Assembly: GCF_042680605.1 (NCBI RefSeq)
Contig: NZ_JBHUEE010000008.1
Span: 124,001-188,000, forward strand
DNA length: 64,000 nt
Reading direction: 5' to 3'
Source of the DNA: Allobogoriella deserti
GTDB taxonomy: Bacteria; Actinomycetota; Actinomycetes; Actinomycetales; Actinomycetaceae
The position numbers were made by a program, and so were the translations under genes. How positions within the stretch are numbered: the first letter of the stretch is position 1; every line of letters begins with the position of its first letter. The notes below the pieces were generated by a model that made no database searches, had not been told where the DNA came from, and saw only the letters and a program-made list of their open reading frames with translations. Shown here piece by piece: positions 45,230 to 56,411 of the stretch.

Positions 45230-46899
45230 GGCTGCTGCGCCGCCGGAGGGCGGACGATGCCGCGACGCTGCCCGAGGATCTGCGACGCCTCGAGGCGGCC
45301 ACCGAGATCGCCGCCGGCCACCTCGACGCGCCGGCGCTGGAGCGTGCCCGGACGCTGCTGAAGCGGGCCGGCGAGCGGGAGAACCTGGCCGCGGGGCGGA
45401 CCGTCGCTGCGCTGCTCGGTGCGACCGGATCGGGCAAGTCGAGCCTGTTCAACGCCCTGCTCGGGCGCGAGGTGGCTCCGGTGGCGGCACGCCGGCCGAC
45501 GACGACCCGTCCGCTGGCGGCGGTCTGGGGCGCCGACGACGCCGGCCGGCTGCTCGACTGGCTCGACGTGCCGGACCGTACCCGGGCCGGCGACGGGACG
45601 GACGCCGTAACCACCGAGGACCGCGCCGCCGACGGGCTGATCCTCCTCGACCTTCCGGACATCGATTCGACCGCCATGGAGCACCGGGACGTGGCGAGCC
45701 GGATGGCCAGCGCCGTCGACGTGCTCGTGTGGGTCCTCGATCCGCAGAAGTACGCCGACGCCGTGGTCCACCGGGACTACCTCGCCCACCTGACCGCGCA
45801 CGCGGAGGTGAGCCTCGTGGTGCTCAATCAGGTCGACACCCTCGATGCCGACGAACGCGCCGGGGTCCTCGCCGATCTGGAACGGGTGCTTGAACGCGAC
45901 GGGCTGAGCGGCGTGCCGGTCCTGCCGGTCTCGGCACGGACCGGCGAGGGCCTCGATGACCTGTGGCGGCGAGTCGCCGACGTCGCCGCCTCCACCCGGG
46001 CGGCCCGGCTACGCCTGGCCGCAGATGTACGCGCGACGGCGACCGAGCTGCTTCGGGCTGCCGAGGTGGCCACCGACATCAACCAGGGCAGACGTCGTCG
46101 GGACGAGTCGCCGACGACGGTCGGCGAGCAACCGGCTGCACGCCTGTCCCGGGCCGCGGCCGAGGCGGCCGGGGTGGACGCGGTGCGTGCCGCGGTCCGG
46201 CGGTCCTATACGCGCTCCGCGCGCGCCCGGGTCGGATGGCCGCCCGTGCGGTGGCTCATCAGGCTCCGCCCGGACCCGTTGCGGCGCCTCGGGCTCACCC
46301 GGGCGGAACGCGCGGACGTCGCGCTGGTGCGCACCTCCCTGCCGGCGGCGACGCCGGTCCAGCAGGCCGCGGTCCGCTCCGCCGCGCATGCGGTGGTCGC
46401 CTCGTCGACGGCCCACCTTCCCGGACCGTGGCGCGACGACGTGCTGCAGCAGGTCGAGGGGCGCATCCCGGTGCTCGTCGACGCCCTCGACCGGAGGATC
46501 GCGGGGACGGACCTGGAACAGGCCCGCCGACCGGCGTGGTGGACGGTGGCCGGGATCCTACAGTGGCTGTTCGTCCTCGCCGCGGTAGCCGGGGGCGTGT
46601 GGCTCGCCGGCCTGGCTGCGCTCGGGTATCTCCAGCTGCCCGCGCCCGAGACTCCGGCCGCCGGCCCCTTCCCCTGGCCGACCGTGCTACTCGTCGGAGG
46701 AGTCCTCGCCGGTCTGCTGCTCGCCCTTCTCGGGGCCCTGGCGGCACGGGCCGGGGCACGCCGCCGAGCTCGCCGCGTGGAGCGGCGACTCCGTGCGGAG
46801 GTCGACGCGGCCGTCCGCGAGCAGGTGGTCGCCGCCGTCGAGCACGAGCTGGAGGAGTTCGCGACGTTCCGCCGCAACCTCACCGCGCTGGCGGGCTAG
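45226..46899 (+). CDS. Dynamin/YfjP-like GTPase with C-terminal membrane hairpin (second of pair)
   Basis: A 557-residue protein with G1 LLGATGSGKSSLFNALLG (about 64-80), G2 threonines in RRPTTTRPLAAV, G3 LLDLPDIDST (again D-x-P-D), intact G4 VVLNQVD and G5-like VLPVSARTGEG. Two C-terminal helices (VAGILQWLFVLAAVAGGVW and WPTVLLVGGVLAGLLLALLG) lie at about 438-505, followed by a charged helix. It is presumably a working GTPase partner for the protein encoded just upstream. The arrangement recalls adjacent bacterial dynamin pairs, but I cannot assign it to a named system. GTG start, 4-base overlap. Confidence 0.82.
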   Translation: MRLLRRRRADDAATLPEDLRRLEAATEIAAGHLDAPALERARTLLKRAGERENLAAGRTVAALLGATGSGKSSLFNALLGREVAPVAARRPTTTRPLAAVWGADDAGRLLDWLDVPDRTRAGDGTDAVTTEDRAADGLILLDLPDIDSTAMEHRDVASRMASAVDVLVWVLDPQKYADAVVHRDYLAHLTAHAEVSLVVLNQVDTLDADERAGVLADLERVLERDGLSGVPVLPVSARTGEGLDDLWRRVADVAASTRAARLRLAADVRATATELLRAAEVATDINQGRRRRDESPTTVGEQPAARLSRAAAEAAGVDAVRAAVRRSYTRSARARVGWPPVRWLIRLRPDPLRRLGLTRAERADVALVRTSLPAATPVQQAAVRSAAHAVVASSTAHLPGPWRDDVLQQVEGRIPVLVDALDRRIAGTDLEQARRPAWWTVAGILQWLFVLAAVAGGVWLAGLAALGYLQLPAPETPAAGPFPWPTVLLVGGVLAGLLLALLGALAARAGARRRARRVERRLRAEVDAAVREQVVAAVEHELEEFATFRRNLTALAG

Positions 46900-46933
46900 C
46901 AGGGCGGTCGACCCGGCACGTCAGCCCGGCGCG

Positions 46934-48727
46934 TCAGCCCTGTCGGTCCCGCCGGCCGCGTGCCGGCCCCCGCCCGCCGCCGGGGCCGGCGTCGGGACGG
47001 ATCCGCAGCCGTCGCCCGGCCACCCGGGCCGCACCGATGCGGGCGGCGACGTCGGGGGCGAGGTCGGCCCGGATCTCGACGAGCGAGAAGCTCGGGTAGA
47101 TGTCGATCTTGCCCAGGTCCGACCCCTTCAGGCCGCCTTCGCCGGTGATCGCCCCGACGATGGCGCCCGGCTGGACGCCGTCCTTGTGGCCGACCTCCAC
47201 GCGGTACCGCGAGCCGCCACCGGCGGGCGTCGCGCGGCGCCCGCCGCGCTCGGCTGCGCCGCGACGCGGGCTGACCCCCTCGTCGAACCGGGCCGCCACG
47301 AACGAGCCGTCCTCGTCCGTCTGCTCCTCGTAGCGGTCGCGGCGGCCTTCCTCGCGCGGGTGCGGCCCCTCGTCCCCGACGGCCAGTGCCATCAGTGCCG
47401 CGGCGACGTCCTCGAGATCCGCGCCGGACTGCTCGATGTGGCCGCGGAGCACGTCGCGGTACAGGTCCAGACGGCCCGCCTCGCGGCGGCGACCCACTCG
47501 TTCGACGAGGCGTCGGGCCTTGTAGGCCGAGACGTCAGCAGGACTCGGGATGGTCACCTCGTCCAGGCGCGTGCCGGTGAGGCGTTCGATCTGGTTCAGA
47601 CGCCCCCGCTCACGGGGGGTGAGGAAGGTCAGCGCGGTGCCGGAGCGGCCGGCCCGGCCGGTACGCCCGATACGGTGCACGTAGGCGTCGTTCTCCCGGG
47701 GCACGTCGAAGTTCACGACGAGCCCGATACGCTCCACATCGAGCCCGCGGGCCGCCACGTCGGTCGCGACGAGCACGTCCAACGTCCCGCCGCGCAGCCG
47801 CTCGACGAGCTTCTCACGCTCCTTCTGCGGCACGTCTCCGGACAGCCCGGCCGCCGAGACGCCGCGCGCGCTCAGCTCCAACGAGACCTCTTCGACGTTC
47901 GCCTTGGTGCGCACGAAGACGATCGCGGCGTCGGCGTCCGTGGTCGCCAGCACGCGGGCGAGTGCCCCGACCTTGTGCCGGAACGGCACGACGGCGTAGG
48001 TCTGCCGCACGGTCGCGGTGGTCGAGGCGGGACGCGAGACGGCCACCCGGACCGGATCGTGCAGGTGCGCGTCCGCCACGCGGCGGATCGCCGGAGGCAT
48101 CGTGGCGGAGAACAGCGCGGTGCGCCGGTCGTCCGGCACGTGCCCGGCGATGGTCTCGACGTCCTCCGCGAAGCCCATCCGGAGCATCTCGTCGGCCTCG
48201 TCGAGGACGAAGAACGCCACGCCGCTCAGGTCCAGGCTGCCGCGCTCGAGCAGATCCATGACACGGCCGGGGGTCCCCACGACGACCTGGGCTCCCTCAC
48301 GCAGACCGCGGAGTTGAGGTCCGTAGCTCGCGCCGCCGTACACGGCGAGTACGCCGGCACCGCCACGTCCGGCGAAGGACTCGATCGCATCGGCGACCTG
48401 CACCGCGAGCTCGCGGGTGGGCGTGAGCACAAGGGCTTGCACACCGCGCCGACGCCGGTCCACCGCGGCGAGCAGGGGCAGACCGAAGGCCGCTGTCTTG
48501 CCGGTTCCGGTCTGGGCGATACCGACGACGTCCCGTCCCGCCAGCAGGACAGGGATGGCCTCGGTCTGGATGTCGGTCGGAGTGGTGAAACCGAGCTGCT
48601 CGACCGTGGCGAGCAGCTCATCGGGCAGGCCCAGCGCGGCGAAACCGCCCGGGCTCTCCTCGGGCAGGTCCGCATCGTCGACGGTGTCGGTCACGGTGGG
48701 CAGGGCGAGGTCGGACACAGCGGTCAC
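46934..48727 (-). CDS. deaD: DEAD-box ATP-dependent RNA helicase (DeaD/CsdA-like)
   Basis: A 597-residue helicase. Q motif region GFTTPTDIQTEAIPVLLAGRD; motif I AQTGTGKTAAFG; PTRELAVQ; VGTPGRVMDLL; DEAD box VLDEADEMLRMG; SATMPP; ATDVAARGLDVERI; HRIGRTGRAGR. A charged linker leads to a DbpA-type RNA-binding domain (YRVEVGHKDGVQPGAIVGAI). It probably acts in ribosome assembly and mRNA turnover, often in the cold. The start is GTG at 48725-48727, since the next open sequence upstream is low complexity. It converges with the GTPase pair. Confidence 0.93.
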   Translation of the reverse strand: MTAVSDLALPTVTDTVDDADLPEESPGGFAALGLPDELLATVEQLGFTTPTDIQTEAIPVLLAGRDVVGIAQTGTGKTAAFGLPLLAAVDRRRRGVQALVLTPTRELAVQVADAIESFAGRGGAGVLAVYGGASYGPQLRGLREGAQVVVGTPGRVMDLLERGSLDLSGVAFFVLDEADEMLRMGFAEDVETIAGHVPDDRRTALFSATMPPAIRRVADAHLHDPVRVAVSRPASTTATVRQTYAVVPFRHKVGALARVLATTDADAAIVFVRTKANVEEVSLELSARGVSAAGLSGDVPQKEREKLVERLRGGTLDVLVATDVAARGLDVERIGLVVNFDVPRENDAYVHRIGRTGRAGRSGTALTFLTPRERGRLNQIERLTGTRLDEVTIPSPADVSAYKARRLVERVGRRREAGRLDLYRDVLRGHIEQSGADLEDVAAALMALAVGDEGPHPREEGRRDRYEEQTDEDGSFVAARFDEGVSPRRGAAERGGRRATPAGGGSRYRVEVGHKDGVQPGAIVGAITGEGGLKGSDLGKIDIYPSFSLVEIRADLAPDVAARIGAARVAGRRLRIRPDAGPGGGRGPARGRRDRQG

Positions 48728-49024
48728 AGAGGATCTCTTCTCACGAGGCGGAGTGTGGGTGACGGCGCCGGGTCGGCGCAGTACCGGTCCGCTCGTGGGC
48801 CCGAGCTGCGAGACTTCCGCGAAAGGGCCTGGTGCGGGATCGAGCACTCCAGGAGCTTCAAGCCTACCGGGACCGGCGGAGCACGGCCCGATCAGTGGTG
48901 GTGACCTTGCCCACGGCAGACCCACGAAAACGCGGCGAGCGCGGACGCGCCAGGCGCGGGAACTAGGATCTGCGGTGCGTCCGCTCGTCCCGCGGCGGAC
49001 GACGTCGAGACCGGAAGGACACCC
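48728..49024. other. Divergent intergenic region between deaD and aspS
   Basis: This 297-base region holds the leader of aspS (TAGGAT -10 at 48964-48969) and the unmarked promoter of deaD. A long mRNA leader for the helicase is possible, but I see no hairpin or repeat I would name. Confidence 0.5.
48964..48969 (+). promoter_or_regulatory. -10 element of aspS
   Basis: TAGGAT predicts a leader of about 50 bases before the GTG at 49025, with GGAAGGA as the ribosome site. Confidence 0.5.
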
Positions 49025-50799
<1,775 letters not shown>

Positions 50800-50803
<4 letters not shown>

Positions 50804-51561
50804 CACAGACGGCCACGCGCCTGGTGCGGACCTGGCCGTTCCTGCGGGCCCACACCCACCGCTGGGTCCCGGACCGGGTCTGGGAGTCCGACGACGCCGC
50901 GGTGCTGCGCGTACCGCGCAGCACTGACCGTGTGCTCGTCGGCGAGGGGCCGGCCCCCGCGCTCGCGCGGCTGCTGGTCGACGCCGGCCTGCTGGACGGC
51001 GGTCCACCGGAGGGCGTCGAACGGCTCCTGCTCACGCGTGGGACCTACGCGGCGCTCCCGCCCGGACCGGCAGCCGCGCTGCGGGTCGAGGCCACATGGG
51101 ACTGGCTCACCACCGCCACGGCGCCGGAACCGGTCGCCGCGCCCGGGACGGTTCGCGTGCTCAGTGCGCCGCCGTCCCCGGAGTCCGGACAGCTGCGCCG
51201 GGTCCACGACTGCCTCGACGCCGGCTACCCCGAGCGAGGTGCCCGGCCCGAGGACCCTGAGCTGACCTGGTGGGGCCTGGAGACCGCGTCCGGTGTGCTC
51301 GCCGGCGTTCTCGCGGCCGACCCGCCCCCGCCCGATTCCGGCGGGGGAGTGCGCCTCAGTGCGGTCGCCGTCCGTCCCGACCATCGCCGCCGGGGGCTCG
51401 CCCGCGCACTCACAGCGGCCGCCATCGAATGGGGGCTCTCCCGCGCCGCGCTGGTCCACTTGGGGATCTGGGCGGACAACGACGCGGCGCGCCGGCTCTA
51501 CACCGGGTTGGGCCTGACCGCGGCACACCGCGTGGAGAACGTCGTCGGAGGTCAGGCATGA
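50800..51561 (+). CDS. GNAT-family N-acetyltransferase
   Basis: A 253-residue protein whose C-terminal half is a GNAT domain: acetyl-CoA-binding motif [21 protein letters not shown], and motif B with [19 protein letters not shown]. The first 125 residues ([18 protein letters not shown] and [14 protein letters not shown]) form a domain seen in actinobacterial GNATs of unknown substrate. It sits in a coupled aspS-GNAT-GH3 unit with 4-base overlaps at both ends. Confidence 0.88.
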
Positions 51562-52928
51562 GGGATCGGAACCGACGTCGGCTCTCACTCGCGCTGGCCG
51601 CCGTGGCCGCGACCGGCCTCGTCGCGTGCACCCCCTCGACGCCCGACCCGACGCCCGAGCCGACGCCCGAGCCGACGAGCCCGACCGACGAGGGCTCCGA
51701 GACGGCGACCGGGAGCGGGGAACCGGACCCGGATCCCAGCGCAAGCCCAAGCCCCAGCCCTTCCGAGCCGGCCGACTACCCGAACCCGTGGGGACCGACG
51801 CCGGAGGAGGTCGACGCCGCCACCGAGGAGGCCGCCGCCATGTCGGCGGACGAGGTGGCCGGTCAGGTGATCGTCTCGACCATCGTCGATCCGCGGCCTG
51901 ATGTCGTCGCCGCGCACGTCGAGGACTTTCATCTCGGCGGCGTCATCCTCATGGGTGAGGCCGTCACCTCCATGGAGCAGGTCGCCGCCCTGACCGACGC
52001 CGTCCAGCAGGCCCACTCCGGCAGCGGCCGCGACTGGCCGGCGCTGGTCAGCACCGACAACGAGGGCGGCACGGTCCAGCGCCTCGACTCCACCGCCGGC
52101 CCGTGGACCGACTTCCCGGAGTTCGCCGTCGCCGGTCAGGCTGCCGCTAACGACGACGACGGCGCCGTCACCGACGCCTACACCGCGATGGGGCGCGAGC
52201 TGCGCGGCGCGGGCATCAACACCGACTGGGCCCCGGTCGCCGACGTCACGGTCCCGGGCCAGGACGCGATCATCGGCGGCCGGTCCGCCTCGTCCGACCC
52301 GGCGATCGCGGCACGGACGGTTGGCGCGGCCACCCGCGGTTTCCTCGACGCCGCCGTCCTGCCCGCCGCCAAGCACTTTCCCGGGCACGGGTCCCTCACC
52401 GCGGACTCGCACGAGACGCTGCCTTCGCTCACCCGCGGCGACGACGAGCTGGCCGCCCAGGACCTGCCACCGTTCGAGTCCGCCATCGAGGCCGGCACGC
52501 CGATGATCATGGTCGGGCACATCGACGTCACCACCTGGGACCCCGGTGTCGCCGCGTCCGTCTCACCCGGGGCGTACCGGGTGCTGCGGGACGAGCTGGG
52601 CTTCTCCGGGGTCGCCGTGACCGACGGACTCGACATGGGCGCCCTCACTCCGGTCGGTGATCCGGGTGATATCGCCGTCGCCGCACTCGACGCCGGCGCC
52701 GACCTCCTCCTCGGCCCGGCGAGTGACGCCCAGGCCCACGACGGCGTCGTCGCCGCGCTGCGCGACGGCACCCTGGACCGCGACCGCGTGAACGAGGCGG
52801 CCGGCCGCGTCATCGCGATGATGGAGCACCAGGCCGAGCTGGCCGCACGGCTCGGACCGGTCGGCCCGGACGCCGCCGGCTCCGCATCCGAGGCGGTCGC
52901 CGCCCTCGAGGCAGCCGCCGCGGGCTGA
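51558..52928 (+). CDS. nagZ: GH3 beta-N-acetylhexosaminidase, lipoprotein (NagZ-like)
   Basis: A 456-residue exported lipoprotein: signal LSLALAAVAATGLVACTP with the lipobox cysteine at about residue 23, then a Pro/Thr/Glu/Ser-rich wall-spanning linker to about residue 75. The GH3 domain has VSTDNEGGTVQRL, AKHFPGHGSLTADSHETLPS (catalytic His-Asp dyad of NagZ-type enzymes) and GVAVTDGLDMGAL with the nucleophile Asp. It probably removes N-acetylglucosamine from muropeptides outside the cytoplasm. The ATG overlaps the GNAT stop. Confidence 0.9.
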   Translation: MRDRNRRRLSLALAAVAATGLVACTPSTPDPTPEPTPEPTSPTDEGSETATGSGEPDPDPSASPSPSPSEPADYPNPWGPTPEEVDAATEEAAAMSADEVAGQVIVSTIVDPRPDVVAAHVEDFHLGGVILMGEAVTSMEQVAALTDAVQQAHSGSGRDWPALVSTDNEGGTVQRLDSTAGPWTDFPEFAVAGQAAANDDDGAVTDAYTAMGRELRGAGINTDWAPVADVTVPGQDAIIGGRSASSDPAIAARTVGAATRGFLDAAVLPAAKHFPGHGSLTADSHETLPSLTRGDDELAAQDLPPFESAIEAGTPMIMVGHIDVTTWDPGVAASVSPGAYRVLRDELGFSGVAVTDGLDMGALTPVGDPGDIAVAALDAGADLLLGPASDAQAHDGVVAALRDGTLDRDRVNEAAGRVIAMMEHQAELAARLGPVGPDAAGSASEAVAALEAAAAG

Positions 52929-52959
52929 TGAACCGGCGCCCGGCTGGTTGACTGGGCGG

Positions 52960-53583
52960 ATGGCAGCCAAGTATCTGCAGATCCATCCGCAGGACCCTCA
53001 GCCGCGGCTGGTCACCCAGGCGGTCGCCGTCGTCCGCGACGGTGGCCTGATGGCCTACCCGACGGACTCCGGCTACGCCGTCGGATGCGCTCTGGGGAAC
53101 AAGGCCGGCCTGGACCGAATCCGGTCGCTGCGCCGCCTGGACGACAAGCACCACTTCACCCTGGTCTGTCGAGACTTCGCCCAACTGGGACAGTTCGTCC
53201 ACGTCGACAACCCGGTCTTCCGGCTGGTCAAGTCCCTGACCCCCGGCCCGTACACCTTCATCCTCCCGGCGACCTCTGAGGTGCCGCGCCGCCTCATGCA
53301 CCCCAAGAAGCACACGGTGGGTGTGCGGATCCCGGCGCACCGCACCACACAGGCTCTGCTCGGCGAGCTCGGCGAGCCGCTACTGTCCTCCACCCTCATC
53401 CTCCCGGGGCAGGATGAGCCGCTCGCGGAAGGATGGGTGGTGCAGGACGAGATCGACCACCTGCTCGACGTCATCGTCGACAGCGATGTCGACTCGGCCG
53501 AACCGACCACGGTGGTCGACCTGACCTCCGGTGCACCCGAGGTGGTTCGCGCCGGCTCGGGGGATACCTCCCGGTTCACGTGA
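52960..53583 (+). CDS. YciO/Sua5/YrdC-family protein, probable threonylcarbamoyl-AMP synthase-like
   Basis: A 207-residue single-domain member of the Sua5-YciO-YrdC family. Seen: GGLMAYPTDSGYAVGCALGNK, RRLDDKHHFTLVCRDFAQL, LTPGPYTFILPAT and VGVRIPAH. The order and missing C-terminal Sua5 domain place it closer to YciO than to the essential TsaC2, so its activity in t6A modification is uncertain. A TTGACT hexamer ends 6 bases before the ATG; it may be a leaderless -10. It converges with the MFS gene with 7 bases between. Confidence 0.88.
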   Translation: MAAKYLQIHPQDPQPRLVTQAVAVVRDGGLMAYPTDSGYAVGCALGNKAGLDRIRSLRRLDDKHHFTLVCRDFAQLGQFVHVDNPVFRLVKSLTPGPYTFILPATSEVPRRLMHPKKHTVGVRIPAHRTTQALLGELGEPLLSSTLILPGQDEPLAEGWVVQDEIDHLLDVIVDSDVDSAEPTTVVDLTSGAPEVVRAGSGDTSRFT

Positions 53584-53590
53584 GACGGGC

Positions 53591-54868
53591 TCAGGGCGTC
53601 GGCTGGCGCGCGTCATAGGCCAGGAAGCCACGCTGCCGGCGCGCCAACACGGCCACCGCCGCCACGCACGCCGCACCGCCCAGCACGATCGCCACCGGCT
53701 CGCCGGCAACCTCGGCGAGCGAGCCGGCGACGACGTCACCGAGGCGAGGCCCACCCGCAACCACGACGACGAACACGCCTTGCAACCGACCCCGTAGGTG
53801 GTCCGGCGTCGCAGCCTGGAGGATCGTGGTCCGGAACACCGACGAGACCGAGTCCGCCGCACCGGCCGCCGCCAGCGCCCCCGCCGCGAGCACCAGGGCG
53901 AGTCCGGTGCCCAGCACGGTGCCGGTCCCGAGCACCACCAGCCCGAATCCGGCCACGGCCACGCCCCAGCCGGCGACGGCGAGGACCACCGCGCGGCCCT
54001 GCCGGACGACCCCGCCCAGCGACCCGGAGACGACCATCGCGACCATGGCGCCGACGGCGATCGCGGCCGAGAGGATGCCGACCACCTGCGCGTCGCCGCC
54101 GAACGCGAGTACCGCCACGGCGGGCAGCAGCGCCCGTGGATGCGCGAGGACCATGGCGCAGAAGTCCGCGAGGAAGGTCATGCGCACGTTGGGGCGCGTG
54201 CCGAGGAACCGCAACCCCTCCGCCACACTGCGCAACCCCGGCATCCGGCGCCGGGCCGTGGCCGGGTCCACCTCCGGCGGGACCGGCGGCAGCCGCCAGA
54301 TTCCCCACAGGGCGACGACGAACAACGCCGCGTCCAGCCCATAGGTCACGGTGTACCCGGCCAAGTCCACGAGGAAGCCGGCTAGGAGCGGTCCGAGGGT
54401 CAGTGCGGCGTTCATCGCCACCACGCTCAGCGCGTTCGCCGCCGGTAGCAGGCGCGCTGGGAGCAGGCGCGGGTAGATCGCCGAGCGTGCCGGACTCACG
54501 ACGGCGAACCCGGCGTTCGAGAGGGCGACCAGCCCGTAGAGCACCCACTCGTCGGTGTTGCCCAGCGCTGCCTGAGCCGTGTTGCCCAGGGCCGCCAGCC
54601 ACAGTGCCAGACCGCCGAGGAGGGCGACGGTGCGCCGGTCGTGCGCGTCGACCAGCGCACCGCCGTAGAGTCCGAGGGCGACGATCGGGACCAGCGCGAA
54701 CACCCCGACGAGACCGACGGAGAACGACGAGCCGGTGAGTTCGTAGACCTGCAGCCCGATCGCGGTCGTGGCGAGCTGCGTACCGATGCCCGACAGTGCG
54801 AATCCCGTCCACAGCCGGCGGTACCGCGGATCGACCCGCAACGGTGTCAGGTCGAGCAGCAGAGGCAC
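53591..54868 (-). CDS. MFS transporter, EntS-like exporter
   Basis: A 425-residue major facilitator with about 12 helices. The N-terminus DLTPLRVDPRYRRLWTGFALSGIGTQLATTAIGLQVYELT and ALVDAHDRRTVALLGG (motif A between helices 2 and 3) match the enterobactin-exporter/EntS-like MFS group. The substrate is unknown and no siderophore genes are near. The GTG start lies 6 bases after a TACGAT -10, so it is predicted to be leaderless. It diverges from rarA with only 33 bases between start codons. Confidence 0.9.
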   Translation of the reverse strand: MPLLLDLTPLRVDPRYRRLWTGFALSGIGTQLATTAIGLQVYELTGSSFSVGLVGVFALVPIVALGLYGGALVDAHDRRTVALLGGLALWLAALGNTAQAALGNTDEWVLYGLVALSNAGFAVVSPARSAIYPRLLPARLLPAANALSVVAMNAALTLGPLLAGFLVDLAGYTVTYGLDAALFVVALWGIWRLPPVPPEVDPATARRRMPGLRSVAEGLRFLGTRPNVRMTFLADFCAMVLAHPRALLPAVAVLAFGGDAQVVGILSAAIAVGAMVAMVVSGSLGGVVRQGRAVVLAVAGWGVAVAGFGLVVLGTGTVLGTGLALVLAAGALAAAGAADSVSSVFRTTILQAATPDHLRGRLQGVFVVVVAGGPRLGDVVAGSLAEVAGEPVAIVLGGAACVAAVAVLARRQRGFLAYDARQPTP

Positions 54869-54874
54869 CGCTGC

Positions 54875-54880
54875 ATCGTA
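54875..54880 (-). promoter_or_regulatory. -10 element of the MFS gene (leaderless)
   Basis: Minus strand TACGAT ends 6 bases before the GTG at 54868. The matching -35 must fall at or inside the rarA start. Confidence 0.6.
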
Positions 54881-54889
54881 GAAGAGACC

Positions 54890-54895
54890 TAACCT
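54890..54895 (+). promoter_or_regulatory. -10 element of rarA (leaderless)
   Basis: TAACCT ends 6 bases before the GTG at 54902. The two -10 elements are 9 bases apart on opposite strands. Confidence 0.6.
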
Positions 54896-54901
54896 GGGGG
54901 C

Positions 54902-56263
54902 GTGGATCTGTTCGAAGCGGCCGGCGCCGACACCGCAGGCGTGCCCACGGCGCGGGAGTCCTCACCGCTCGCCGTCCGGATGCGGCCGGCGTCGCTGGAG
55001 GAGGTGCTCGGCCAGGGTCACCTGCTCGAGCCGGGCAGCCCGCTGCGCCGGCTCGTCGAGCCCGCACCGGAGGGCCAGAACGGGCGAGTCGCCGCGTCCT
55101 CGGTCATCCTGTGGGGTCCGCCGGGCACCGGGAAGACCACGCTGGCGTACCTCGTCGCCCACGTCTCCGGTCGGCGGTTCACCGAGCTCTCCGCCGTCAC
55201 CGCCGGGGTGAAGGACGTCCGCGGCGTCATCGACGACGCCCGCCGCCGGCTCGTCACCTCCGGTGAGGAGACGGTCCTGTTCATCGACGAGGTCCACCGC
55301 TTCTCCAAGACGCAGCAGGACGCGCTGCTGCCCGCGGTGGAGAACCGGTGGGTCACGCTGGTCGCCGCCACCACCGAGAACCCCAGCTTCTCGGTCATCT
55401 CCCCGCTGCTGTCCCGTTCGCTCATGCTGACCCTGCGCCCGCTGTCCGAGCAGGACGTGCGCGATCTGACCCACCGGGCTCTGACCGATGACCGTGGCCT
55501 CGGCGGGGCGCTCCGGCTGGAAACGGACGCAGAGGACCATCTCGTGCGCCTGTCCGGAGCGGACGCCCGTAAGGCCCTGACCATCCTCGAGGCCGCGGCC
55601 GGCGCGGCCGTCGCCGCCGGGGAAGAAGCCATCACCCTCGACGCCGTGGAGCGGGCCATCGACGTCGCCGCCGTGCGCTACGACCGCGCCGGCGACCAGC
55701 ATTACGACGTCATCTCGGCGTTCATCAAGTCCATGCGCGGCTCGGACGTCGACGCCGCCCTGCACTACCTGGCCCGCATGGTGGTCGCCGGGGAGGACCC
55801 CCGGTTCATCGCCCGGCGGATCGTCATCGCCGCCGCCGAGGACGTCGGCATGGCCGACCCGACGGCGTTGCAGACGGCCGTCGCCGCCGCCCAGGCGGTC
55901 CAGCTCATCGGCATGCCGGAGGGACGGATCATCCTCGCTGAGGCGGTGGTCCACGTCGCCACGGCGCCGAAATCCAATCGGTCGTACCAGGCGCTCGACG
56001 CCGCCATCGGCGACGTCCGCGCGGGAAAGGTGGCCCCGGTGCCCGCCCACCTACGGGACGCGCACTACGCGCGTGCGGAGGACCTCGGGCACGGCGTCGG
56101 ATACGTCTACGCCCATGACCAGCCGCACGGCGTCGCCGCTCAGCGGTACCTCCCGGAGGACCTCCTCGGCACCCGGTACTACCGGCCGACCACCCACGGA
56201 CATGAGCGCGAGATCACAGCACGACTCGAGCGCATCCGGGAGATTCTCGACGCCGGTGACTAG
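54902..56263 (+). CDS. rarA: Replication-associated recombination protein A (RarA/MgsA)
   Basis: A 453-residue AAA+ clamp-loader-like ATPase. Start: [21 protein letters not shown]; Walker [18 protein letters not shown]; Walker [21 protein letters not shown]; sensor 1 [21 protein letters not shown]; then the conserved [26 protein letters not shown] C-terminal helical domain that tetramerises. It acts at stalled replication forks with SSB. Alone, not near recF or recR. Confidence 0.95.
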   Translation: MDLFEAAGADTAGVPTARESSPLAVRMRPASLEEVLGQGHLLEPGSPLRRLVEPAPEGQNGRVAASSVILWGPPGTGKTTLAYLVAHVSGRRFTELSAVTAGVKDVRGVIDDARRRLVTSGEETVLFIDEVHRFSKTQQDALLPAVENRWVTLVAATTENPSFSVISPLLSRSLMLTLRPLSEQDVRDLTHRALTDDRGLGGALRLETDAEDHLVRLSGADARKALTILEAAAGAAVAAGEEAITLDAVERAIDVAAVRYDRAGDQHYDVISAFIKSMRGSDVDAALHYLARMVVAGEDPRFIARRIVIAAAEDVGMADPTALQTAVAAAQAVQLIGMPEGRIILAEAVVHVATAPKSNRSYQALDAAIGDVRAGKVAPVPAHLRDAHYARAEDLGHGVGYVYAHDQPHGVAAQRYLPEDLLGTRYYRPTTHGHEREITARLERIREILDAGD

Positions 56264-56273
56264 GGCCCGCTGC

Positions 56274-56279
56274 TAGCAT
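56274..56279 (+). promoter_or_regulatory. -10 element of rpsD
   Basis: TAGCAT predicts a start near 56286 and a leader of about 126 bases. Confidence 0.45.
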
Positions 56280-56411
56280 GGTGGGGTTGCCCAGGCGCCG
56301 ATCACGCGCGCCTCGGTGGCCACCTGGGGTCCTGGCCAACGGGTCGACCCCACGCCGCGCGGTACCGAGCCGCGACGGTGTGACGCTACGACGACAGGAA
56401 GCACCACAACT
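56280..56411 (+). promoter_or_regulatory. Long leader of rpsD, possible S4 autoregulation site
   Basis: The leader contains a perfect GGTGGCCACC palindrome (56315-56324) within a longer paired region (CCAGG at 56290-56295 with CCTGG-type partners to 56335) and AGGAAG as ribosome site near 56396. In other bacteria S4 represses its own operon through an mRNA pseudoknot. That this leader does so is a guess from length and pairing only. Confidence 0.35.
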
